A stretch of DNA of 64,000 bases from Euonymus europaeus (taxonomy: Eukaryota; Streptophyta; Magnoliopsida; Celastrales; Celastraceae): contig OY756970.1 in the NCBI GenBank assembly GCA_963580455.1, forward strand, positions 6,572,001-6,636,000. Reading direction: 5' to 3'. Position 1 is the first letter of the stretch; each line of letters begins with the position of its first letter. The translations under genes were made by a program, and so were the position numbers. Of the stretch, positions 50,246 through 60,885 are shown one piece after another. Under the pieces are notes generated by a model. The model did no database searches, was not told the origin of the DNA, and saw only the letters and a program-made list of their open reading frames with translations.

Positions 50246-53200
50246 TTTTTATTGTTCTTCTATGTCAAATTTTACGAGTATAAGCTTCCTAGATTATTTC
50301 GATGACAAAACCCCAACTTTCTATGACAAATGGACAAAACCGTTTAAAGCTCTTCCATAGAGTGAGTTGAGCAACTTCGGACTATCAAAGTTGCTCGGTG
50401 TACACTTTTTATTGTTCTTCTATGTCAAATTTTACAAGTATAAGCTTCCTAGATTATTTCGATGCCAAAACCCCAACTTTCCTATGACAAATGGACACAA
50501 ACATTTATAGCTCCTCCATAGAGTGAGTTGAGCAACTTCAAACTATCAAAGTTGCTTGGTGTACACTTTTTATTGTTCTTCTAAGTCAAATCTTACGAGT
50601 ATATGTTTCCTAGAGTATTTCGATGACAAAACCCCAACTTTCTATGACAAATGGACAAAACCGTTTAAAGCTCCTCCATAGAGTGATTTGAGTAACTTCG
50701 GACTATCAAAGTTGCTCGGTGTACAATTTTTATTGTTCTTCTATGTCAAATTTCATGAGTATAGGCTTCCTAGATTATTTCGATGCCAAAACCCCAACTT
50801 TATATGACAAATGGACAAAACCGTTTCAAGCTCCTCCATAGAGTGAGTTGAGCAACTTCGGACTATCAAAGTTGCTCGGTGTACACTTTTTATTGTTCTT
50901 CTATGTCAAATTTCATGAGTATAGGCTTCCTAGATTATTTCGATGCCAAAACCTCAACTTTCAATGGCAAACGGACAAAACCGTTTAAAGCACCTCTAGA
51001 GAGTGAGTTGAACAACTTCGGACTATCAAAGTTGCTCGGTGTACACTTTTCATTGTTCTTCTCTGTCAAATTTTACGAGTATAAGCTTCCTAGATTATTT
51101 CGTTGCCAAAACCCCAACTTTCTATGACAGATGGACGAAACCGTTTAAAGCTCCTCCATAGAGTTAGTTGTGCAACTTTGGACTATCAAAGTTGCTCGGT
51201 GTACACTTTTTATTGTTCTTCTATGTCAAATTTTACGAGTATAAGCTTCCAAGATTATTTGCATCCCAAAACCCCAACTTTCTTATGACAAATGGACAAA
51301 ACCGTTAAAAGCTGCTTCATAGTGAGAGTTGAGCAATTCCGGACCATCAAAGTTGTTCGGTGTACACTTTTTATTGTTCTTCTAAGTCAAAATTTACGAG
51401 TATATGTTTTCTAGATTATTTCGATGACAAAACCCCAACTTTATATGACAAATGGACAAAACCGTTTCAAGCTCCTCCATAGAGTGAGTTGAGCAACTTC
51501 GGACTATCAAAGTTGCTCGGTGTACACTTTTTATTGTTCTTCTATGTTAAATTTCAAGAGTATAGGCTTCCTAGATTATTTCGATGCCAAAACCCCAACT
51601 TTCTATGGCAAATGGACAAAACATTTTAAAACTCTTCTAGAGAGTGAGTTGAACAACTTCGGACTATCAAAGTTGCTCGGTGTACACTTTTTATTGTTCT
51701 TCTATGTTAAATTTTACGAGTATAAGCTTCCTAGATTATTTCGATGCCAAAACCCCAACTTTCCTATAACAAATGGACAAAACCGTTTATAACTCTTCCA
51801 TAGAGTGAGTTGAGCAACTTCGGACTATCAAAGTTGCTCGGTGTACAATTTTTATTGTTCTTCTATGTCAAATTTTACGAGTATAAGCTTCCAAGATTAT
51901 TTCGATGCCAAAACCCCAACTTTCCTATAACAAATGGACAAAACCATTTATAGCTCCTCCATAGAGTGAGTTGAGCAACTTCAAACTATCAAAGTTGCTC
52001 GGTGTACACTTTTTATTGTTCTTCTATGTCAAATTTTACGAGAATAAGCTTCCTAGATTATTTCGATGCCAAAACCCCGACTTTCTTATGGCAAATGGAC
52101 AAAACCGTAAAAAGTTACTTCATAGTGAGAGTTGAGCAATTCCGGACCATCAAAGTTGCTTAGTGTACACTTTTTATTGTTCTTCTAAGTCAAATTTTAC
52201 GAGTATATGTTTCCAAGATTATTTCGATGCCGAAACCCCAACTTTCTGTGACAAATGGACAAAACCGTTTAAAGCTCCTCCATAGAGTGAGTTGAGCAAC
52301 TTCGGACTATCAAAGTTGCTCGGTGTACACTTTTTATTGTTCTTCTATGATAAATTTTACGAGTATAAGCTTCCTAGATTATTTCGATGCCAAAACCCCA
52401 ACTTTCCTATGACAAATGGACAAAACCGTTTATAGCTCTTCCATAGAGTGAGTTGAGCAACTTCGGACTATCAAAGTTCTCGGTGTACACTTTTTATTGT
52501 TCTTCTATGTCAAATTTTACGAGTATAAGCTTCCTAGATTATTTCGATGCCAAAACCCCAACTTTCCTATGACAAATGGACAAAACCATTTATAGCTCTT
52601 CCATAGAGTGAGTTGAGCAACTTCGGACTATCAAAGTTGCTCGGTGTACACTTTTTATTGTTCTTCTATGTCAAATTTTACGAGTATAAGCTTCCTAAAT
52701 TATTTCGATGCCAAAACCCCAACTTTCCTATGACAAATGGACAAAACCATTTATAGCTCCTCCATAGAGTGAGTTGAGCAACTTCAAACTATCAAAGTTG
52801 CTCGGTGTACACTTTTTATTGTTCTTCTATGTCAAATTTTACGAGAATAAGCTTCCTAGATTATTTCGATGCCAAAACCCAAATTTTCCTATGACAAATG
52901 GACACAAACATTTATAGCTCCTCCATAGAGTGAGTTGAGCAACTTCAAACTATCAAAGTTGCTTGGTGTACACTTTTTATTGTTCTTCAAAGTCAAATTT
53001 TACGAGTATATGTTTCCAAGATTATTTCGATGCCGAAACCCCAACTTTCTGTGATAAATGGACAAAACCGTTTAAAGCTCCTCCATAGAGTGAGTTGAGC
53101 AACTTCGGACTATCAAAGTTGCTCGGTGTACACTTTTTATTGTTCTTCTATGTCAAATTTTACGAGTATAAGCTTCCTAGATTATTTCGATGACAAAACC

Positions 53201-54930
53201 CCAACTTTCTATGACAAATGGACAAAACCGTTTAAAGCTCTTCCATAGAGTGAGTTGAGCAACTTCGGACTATCAAAGTTGCTCGGTGTACACTTTTTAT
53301 TGTTCTTCTATGTCAAATTTTACAAGTATAAGCTTCCTAGATTATTTCGATGCCAAAACCCCAACTTTCCTATGACAAATGGACACAAACATTTATAGCT
53401 CCTCCATAGAGTGAGTTGAGCAACTTCAAACTATCAAAGTTGCTTGGTGTACACTTTTTATTGTTCTTCTAAGTCAAATCTTACGAGTATATGTTTCCTA
53501 GAGTATTTCGATGACAAAACCCCAACTTTCTATGACAAATGGACAAAACCGTTTAAAGCTCCTCCATAGAGTGATTTGAGTAACTTCGGACTATCAAAGT
53601 TGCTCGGTGTACAATTTTTATTGTTCTTCTATGTCAAATTTCATGAGTATAGGCTTCCTAGATTATTTCGATGCCAAAACCCCAACTTTATATGACAAAT
53701 GGACAAAACCGTTTCAAGCTCCTCCATAGAGTGAGTTGAGCAACTTCGGACTATCAAAGTTGCTCGGTGTACACTTTTTATTGTTCTTCTATGTCAAATT
53801 TCATGAGTATAGGCTTCCTAGATTATTTCGATGCCAAAACCTCAACTTTCAATGGCAAACGGACAAAACCGTTTAAAGCACCTCTAGAGAGTGAGTTGAA
53901 CAACTTCGGACTATCAAAGTTGCTCGGTGTACACTTTTCATTGTTCTTCTCTGTCAAATTTTACGAGTATAAGCTTCCTAGATTATTTCGTTGCCAAAAC
54001 CCCAACTTTCTATGACAGATGGACGAAACCGTTTAAAGCTCCTCCATAGAGTTAGTTGTGCAACTTTGGACTATCAAAGTTGCTCGGTGTACACTTTTTA
54101 TTGTTCTTCTATGTCAAATTTTACGAGTATAAGCTTCCAAGATTATTTGCATCCCAAAACCCCAACTTTCTTATGACAAATGGACAAAACCGTTAAAAGC
54201 TGCTTCATAGTGAGAGTTGAGCAATTCCGGACCATCAAAGTTGTTCGGTGTACACTTTTTATTGTTCTTCTAAGTCAAAATTTACGAGTATATGTTTTCT
54301 AGATTATTTCGATGACAAAACCCCAACTTTATATGACAAATGGACAAAACCGTTTCAAGCTCCTCCATAGAGTGAGTTGAGCAACTTCGGACTATCAAAG
54401 TTGCTCGGTGTACACTTTTTATTGTTCTTCTATGTTAAATTTCAAGAGTATAGGCTTCCTAGATTATTTCGATGCCAAAACCCCAACTTTCTATGGCAAA
54501 TGGACAAAACATTTTAAAACTCTTCTAGAGAGTGAGTTGAACAACTTCGGACTATCAAAGTTGCTCGGTGTACACTTTTTATTGTTCTTCTATGTTAAAT
54601 TTTACGAGTATAAGCTTCCTAGATTATTTCGATGCCAAAACCCCAACTTTCCTATAACAAATGGACAAAACCGTTTATAACTCTTCCATAGAGTGAGTTG
54701 AGCAACTTCGGACTATCAAAGTTGCTCGGTGTACAATTTTTATTGTTCTTCTATGTCAAATTTTACGAGTATAAGCTTCCAAGATTATTTCGATGCCAAA
54801 ACCCCAACTTTCCTATAACAAATGGACAAAACCATTTATAGCTCCTCCATAGAGTGAGTTGAGCAACTTCAAACTATCAAAGTTGCTCGGTGTACACTTT
54901 TTATTGTTCTTCTATGTCAAATTTTACGAG

Positions 54931-55889
54931 CATAAGCTTCCTAGATTATTTCGATGCCAAAACCCCAACTTTCTTATGACAAATGGACAAAACCATAAAA
55001 AGTTACTTCATAGTGAGAGTTGAGCAATTCCGGACCATCAAAGTTGCTTAGTGTACACTTTTTATTGTTCTTCGAAGTCAAATTTTACGAGTATATGTTT
55101 CCTAGATTATTTCGATGCCAAAACCCCAACTTTCTGTGACAAATGGACAAAACCGTTTAAAGCTCCTCCATAGAGTGAGTTGTGCAACTTCGGACTATCA
55201 AAGTTGCTCGGTGTACACTTTTTATTGTTCTTCTATGTCAAATTTTATGAGTATAAGCTTCCTAGATTATTTCGATGACAAAACCCCAACTTTCTATGAC
55301 AAATGGACAAAACCGTTTAAAGCTCTTCCATAGAGTAAGTTGAGCAACTTCGGACTATCAAAGTTGCTCGGTGTACACTCTTTATTGTTCTTCTATGTCA
55401 AATTTTATGAGTATAAGCTTCCTAGATTATTTCGATGCGAAAACACCAACTTTATAAGACAAATGGACAAAACCGTTTAAAGCTCCTCCACAGAGTGAGT
55501 TGAGCAACTTCGGACTATCAAAGTTGCTCGGTGTACACTTTTTATTGTTCTTCTATGTCAAATTTTAAGAGTATAAGCTTCCTAGATTATTTCGATGCCA
55601 AAACCCCAAATTTCCTATGACAAATGGACAAAAACATTTAAAGCTCCTCCATAGAGTGAGTTGAGCAACATCAAACTATCAAAGTTGCTTAGTGTACACT
55701 TTTTATTGTTCTTCTATGTCAAATTTTACGAGTATAAGCTTCCTAGATTATTTCGATGCCAAAACCCCAACTTTCTTATGACAAATGGACAAAACCGTTT
55801 ATAGCTCTTCCATAGAGTGAGTTGGGCAACTTCGGACTATCAAAGTTCTCGGTGTACACTTTTTATTGTTCTTCTATGTCAAATTTTAC
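54931..55889 (+). repeat. Six-monomer segment shared with distant parts of the window
   Basis: The order CCATAAAAAG/TTCTTCGAAGTC, TTTCTGTGAC, GATGACAAAACCCC with CATAGAGTAAG, GCGAAAACACC with CCACAGAG, and CCCCAAATTTCC with CAACATCAAAC matches 35,230-36,060 (shift ~19,705) and 60,065-60,880 (shift 5,134). After it, GTTGGGCAACTTCGG and AAAGTTCTCGG lead into the 1,765-bp duplication. Confidence 0.8.
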
Positions 55890-58800
55890 GAGTATAAGCT
55901 TCCTAGATTATTTCGATGCCAAAACCCCAACTTTCCTATGACAAATGGACAAAACCATTTATAGCTCTTCCATAGAGTGAGTTGAGCAACTTCGGACTAT
56001 CAAAGTTGCTCGGTGTACACCTTTTATTGTTCTTCTATGTCAAATTTTACGAGTATAAGCTTCCTAGATTATTTCGATGCCAAAACCCCAACTTTCCTAT
56101 GACAAATGGACAAAACCATTTATAGCTCCTCCATAGAGTGAGTTGAGCAACTTCAAACTATCAAAGTTGCTCGGTGTACACTTTTTATTGTTCTTCTATG
56201 TCAAATTTTACGAGAATAAGCTTCCTAGATTATTTCGTTTCCAAAACCCCAACTTTCTTATGACAAATGGACAAAACCGTAAAAAGTTACTTCATAGTGA
56301 GAGTTGAGCAATTCCGGACCATCAAAGTTGCTTAGTGTACACTTTTTATTGTTCTTCTAAGTCAAATTTTACGAGTATATGTTTCCAAGATTATTTCGAT
56401 GCCGAAACCCCAACTTTCTGTGATAAATGGACAAAACCGTTTAAAGCTCCTCCATAGAGTGAGTTGAGCAACTTCGGACTATCAAAGTTGCTCGGTGTAC
56501 ACTTTTTATTGTTCTTCTATGTCAAATTTTATGAGTATAAGCTTCCTAGATTATTTCGATGACAAAACCCCAACTTTCTATGACAAATGGACAAAACCGT
56601 TTAAAGCTCTTCCATAGAGTGAGTTGAGCAACTTCGGACTATTAAAGTTGCTCGGTGTACACTTTTTATTGTTCTTCTATGTCAAATTTTACAAGTATAA
56701 GCTTCCTAGATTATTTCGATGCCAAAACCCCAACTTTCCTATGACAAATGGACACAAACATTTATAGCTCCTCCATAGAGTGAGTTGAGCAACTTCAAAC
56801 TATCAAAGTTGCTTGGTGTACACTTTTTTTTGTTCTTCTAAGTCAAATCTTACGAGTATATGTTTCCTAGATTATTTCGATGACAAAACCCCAACTTTCT
56901 ATGACAAATGGACAAAACCGTTTAAAGCTCCTCCATAGAGTGATTTGAGTAACTTCGGACTATCAAAGTTGCTCGGTGTACAATTTTTATTGTTCTTCTA
57001 TGTCAAATTTCATGAGTATAGGCTTCCTAGATTATTTCGATGCCAAAACCCCAACTTTATATGACAAATGGACAAAACCGTTTCAAGCTCCTCCATAGAG
57101 TGAGTTGAGCAACTTCGGACTATCAAAGTTGCTCGGTGTACACTTTTTATTGTTCTTCTATGTCAAATTTCATGAGTATAGGCTTCCTAGATTATTTCGA
57201 TGCCAAAACCTCAACTTTCAATGGCAAACAGACAAAACCGTTTAAAGCACCTCTAGAGAGTGAGTTGAACAACTTCGGACTATCAAAGTTGCTCGGTGTA
57301 CACTTTTCATTGTTCTTCTCTGTCAAATTTTACGAGTATAAGCTTCCTAGATTATTTCGTTGCCAAAACCCCAACTTTCTATGACAGATGGACGAAACCG
57401 TTTAAAGCTCCTCCATAGAGTTAGTTGTGCAACTTTGGACTATCAAAGTTGCTCGGTGTACACTTTTTATTGTTCTTCTATGTCAAATTTTACGAGTATA
57501 AGCTTCCAAGATTATTTGCATCCCAAAACCCCAACTTTCTTATTACAAATGGACAAAACCGTTAAAAGCTGCTTCATAGTGAGAGTTGAGTAATTCCGGA
57601 CCATCAAAGTTGTTCGGTGTACACTTTTTATTGTTCTTCTAAATCAAAATTTACGAGTATAAGCTTCCTAGATTATTTCGATGCCAAAACCCCAACTTTC
57701 CTATGACAAATGGACAAAACCATTTATAGCTCTTCCATAGAGTGAGTTGAGCAACTTCGGACTATCAAAGTTGCTCGGTGTACACTTTTTATTGTTCTTC
57801 TATGTCAAATTTTACGAGTATAAGCTTCCTAGATTATTTCGATGCCAAAACCCCAACTTTCCTATGACAAGTGGACAAAACCATTTATAGCTCCTCCATA
57901 GAGTGAGTTGAGCAACTTCAAACTATCAAAGTTGCTCGGTGTACACTTTTTATTGTTCTTCTATGTCAAATTTTACGAGAATAAGCTTCCTAGATTATTT
58001 CGATGCCAAAACCCCAACTTTCTTATGACAAATGGACAAAACCGTAAAAAGTTACTTCATAGTGAGAGTTGAGCAATTCCGGACCATCAAAGTTGCTTAG
58101 TGTACACTTTTTATTGTTCTTCTAAGTCAATTTTTACGAGTATATGTTTCCAAGATTATTTCGATGCCGAAACCCCAACTTTCTGTGACAAATGGACAAA
58201 ACCGTTTAAAGCTCCTCTATAGAGTGAGTTGAGCAACTTCGGACTATCAAAGTTGCTCGGTGTACACTTTTTATTGTTCTTCTATGTCAAATTTTACGAG
58301 TATAAGCTTCCTAGATTATTTCGATGACAAAACCCCAACTTTCTATGACAAATGGACAAAACCGTTTAAAGCTCTTCCATAGAGTGAGTTGAGCAACTTC
58401 GGACTATCAAAGTTGCTCGGTGTACACTTTTTATTGTTCTTCTATGTCAAATTTTACAAGTATAAGCTTCCTAGATTATTTCGATGCCAAAACCCCAATT
58501 TTCCTATGACTAATGGACACAAACATTTATAGCTCCTCCATAGAGTGAGTTGAGCAACTTCAAACTATCAAAGTTGCTTGGTGTACACTTTTTATTGTTC
58601 TTCTAAGTCAAATTTTACGAGTATATGTTTCCTAGATTATTTCGATGACAAAACCCCAACTTTCTATGACAAATGGACAAAACCGTTTAAAGCTCCTCCA
58701 TAGAGTGATTTGAGTAACTTCGGACTATCAAAGTTGCTCGGTGTACAATTTTTATTGTTCTTCTATGTCAAATTTCATGAGTGTAGGCTTCCTAGATTAT

Positions 58801-59419
58801 TTCGATGCCAAAACCCCAACTTTATATGACAAATGGACAAAACCGTTTCAAGCTCCTCCATAGAGTGAGTTGAGCAACTTCGGACTATCAAAGTTGCTCG
58901 ATGTACACTTTTTATTGTTCTTCTATGTCAAATTTCATGAGTATAGGCTTCCTAGATTATTTCGATGCCAAAACCTCAACTTTCAATGGCAAATGGACAA
59001 AACCGTTTAAAGCACCTCTAGAGAGTGAGTTGAACAACTTCGGACTATCAAAGTTGCTCGGTGTACACTTTTCATTGTTCTTCTCTGTCAAATTTTACGA
59101 GTATAAGCTTCCTAGATTATTTCGTTGCCAAAACCCCAACTTTCTATGACAGATGGACGAAACCGTTTAAAGCTCCTCCATAGAGTTAGTTGAGCAACTT
59201 TGGACTATCAAAGTTGCTCGGTGTACACTTTTTATTGTTCTTCTATGTCAAATTTTACGAGTATAAGCTTCCAAGATTATTTGCATCCCAAAACCCCAAC
59301 TTTCTTATGACAAATGGACAAAACCGTTAAAAGCTGCTTCATAGTGAGAGTTGAGCAATTCCGGACCATCAAAGTTGTTCGGTGTACACTTTTTATTGTT
59401 CTTCTAAGTCAAAATTTAC
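55890..59419 (+). repeat. 1,765-bp (11-monomer) tandem duplication, exactly two copies
   Basis: Copies run at about 55,890-57,654 and 57,655-59,419. Marker shifts are 1,765 bp, for example ATTTATAGCTCTTCC (55,957 and 57,722) and GAACAACTTCGG (~57,266 and ~59,031). The join is in the shared TTTACGAGTATA: upstream of 57,660 the monomer is of the TTCTAAATCAAAATTT class, downstream it continues as the ordinary AAGCTTCC class, whereas the second copy continues normally as ATGTTTTCTAG near 59,427. The unit is related to the 2,888-bp HOR but with a different monomer set. Confidence 0.85.
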
Positions 59420-60885
59420 GAGTATATGTTTTCTAGATTATTTCGATGACAAAACCCCAACTTTATATGACAAATGGACAAAACCGTTTCAAGCTCCTCC
59501 ATAGAGTGAGTTGAGCAACTTCGGACTATCAAAGTTGCTCGGTGTACACTTTTTATTGTTCTTCTATGTCAAATTTCAAGAGTATAGGCTTCCTAGATTA
59601 TTTCGATGCCAAAACCCCAACTTTCTATGGCAAATGGACAAAACATTTTAAAACTCTTCTAGAGAGTGAGTTGAACAACTTCGGACTATCAAAGTTGCTC
59701 GGTGTACACTTTTTATTGTTCTTCTATGTTAAATTTTACGAGTATAAGCTTCCTAGATTATTTCGATGCCAAAACCCCAACTTTCCTATAACAAATGGAC
59801 AAAACCGTTTATAACTCTTCCATAGAGTGAGTTGAGCAACTTCGGACTATCAAAGTTGCTCGGTGTACACTTTTTATTGTTCTTCTATGTCAAATTTTAC
59901 GAGTATAAGCTTCCTAGATTATTTCGATGCCAAAACCCCAACTTTCCTATAACAAATGGACAAAACCATTTATAGCTCCTCCATAGAGTGAGTTGAGCAA
60001 CTTCAAACTATCAAAGTTGCTCGGTGTACACTTTTTATTGTTCTTCTATGTCAAATTTTACGAGCATAAGCTTCCTAGATTATTTCGATGCCAAAACCCC
60101 AACTTTCTTATGACAAATGGACAAAACCATAAAAAGTTACTTCATAGTGAGAGTTGAGCAATTCCGGACCATCAAAGTTGCTTAGTGTACACTTTTTATT
60201 GTTCTTCGAAGTCAAATTTTACGAGTATATGTTTCCTAGATTATTTCGATGCCAAAATCCCAACTTTCTGTGACAAATGGACAAAACCGTTTAAAGCTCC
60301 TCCATAGAGTGAGTTGAGCAACTTCGGACTATCAAAGTTGCTCGGTGTACACTTTTTATTGTTCTTCTATGTCAAATTTTATGAGTATAAGCTTCCTAGA
60401 TTATTTCGATGACAAAACCCCAACTTTCTATGACAAATGGACAAAACCGTTTAAAGCTCTTCCATAGAGTAAGTTGAGCAACTTCGGACTATCAAAGTTG
60501 CTCGGTGTACACTCTTTATTGTTCTTCTATGTCAAATTTTATGAGTATAAGCTTCCTAGATTATTTCGATGCGAAAACACCAACTTTATAAGACAAATGG
60601 ACAAAACCGTTTAAAGCTCCTCCACAGAGTGAGTTGAGCAACTTCGGACTATCAAAGTTGCTCGGTGTACACTTTTTATTGTTCTTCTATGTCAAATTTT
60701 AAGAGTATAAGCTTCCTAGATTATTTCGATGCCAAAACCACAAATTTCCTATGACAAATGGACAAAAACATTTAAAGCTCCTCAATAGAGTGAGTTGAGC
60801 AACATCAAACTATCAAAGTTGCTTAGTGTACACTTTTTATTGTTCTTCTATGTCAAATTTTACGAGTATAAGCTTCCTAGATTAT
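59420..60885 (+). repeat. Segment repeating 54.29-55.75 kb at a 5,134-bp shift
   Basis: After the 1,765-bp duplication the sequence follows 54,286 onward at a shift of 5,134 bp (ATTTTAAAACTCTTC near 59,647 versus 54,513; CGAAGTC at 60,207 versus 55,073). It stops near 60,890, where GATGCCAGAAGCCC replaces GATGCCAAAACCCC. Small differences (ATGCCAAAATCCC near 60,256, CTCAATAGAG near 60,784) show modest divergence. Confidence 0.85.

Larger units (their letters stand above)
50204..50363 (+). repeat. Representative 160-bp satellite monomer
   Basis: This copy is exactly 160 bp, counted from GAGTTGAGC to the base before the next one, and differs from my hand-made consensus at two places (GATGAC for GATGCC, and CTCTTCC for CTCCTCC). 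Order of elements: a 9-bp inverted repeat with a 10-bp spacer, the palindrome GTGTACAC, a pyrimidine-rich stretch (TTTTTATTGTTCTTCT), the GTCAAATTTTACGAG block, a HindIII-type AAGCTT palindrome, CTAGATTATTTCGATG, then the C-rich CAAAACCCCAAC segment and the purine-rich ACAAATGGACAAAACC segment. The first ~105 bases vary little between copies; most variants fall in the last ~55 bases and the first ~25 of the next copy. The monomer phase is arbitrary. Confidence 0.95.
50204..50363 (+). repeat. Weak internal 40-bp substructure (4 x 40) of the monomer
   Basis: Split into four 40-base quarters, the consensus shows a recurring core around bases 20-26 of the first three quarters: ATCAAAG, GTCAAAT and GCCAAAA. 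Ungapped by-eye comparison gives about 18/40 matches between quarters 2 and 3 and about 15/40 between quarters 1 and 2. Quarter 4 (GTTTAAAGC) fits only with a one-base shift and is weak. This suggests that the 160-bp unit arose by two doublings of an ancestral ~40-mer. The similarity is modest and could be partly compositional. A four-part 39-40 bp substructure has been described for carrot CentDc, which is the basis of the tentative taxonomic guess. Confidence 0.45.
49042..54930 (+). repeat. 2,888-bp (18-monomer) HOR, two near-identical copies
   Basis: Copies run at 49,042-51,929 and 51,930-54,817, with a short third part to 54,930. Exact 2,888-bp shifts: CCCCGACTTTCTTATGGC (49,188 and 52,076), the GAGTTAGTTGTGCAAC monomer (~51,160 and ~54,048), and GGCAAACGGAC (~50,964 and ~53,852). 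Edges are G/A at 49,041 versus 51,929 and A/C at 52,043 versus 54,931. Few differences occur inside, for example CTTCCTAAATT near 52,690 and AAAACCCAAATTTTCC near 52,877. Confidence 0.92.

Noticed and set aside
50204..50363. TATAAG and TTATTT motifs as promoter or polyadenylation signals
   Set aside because: They are invariant parts of an AT-rich satellite unit repeated ~400 times with no associated gene, so the motif matches carry no evidence.
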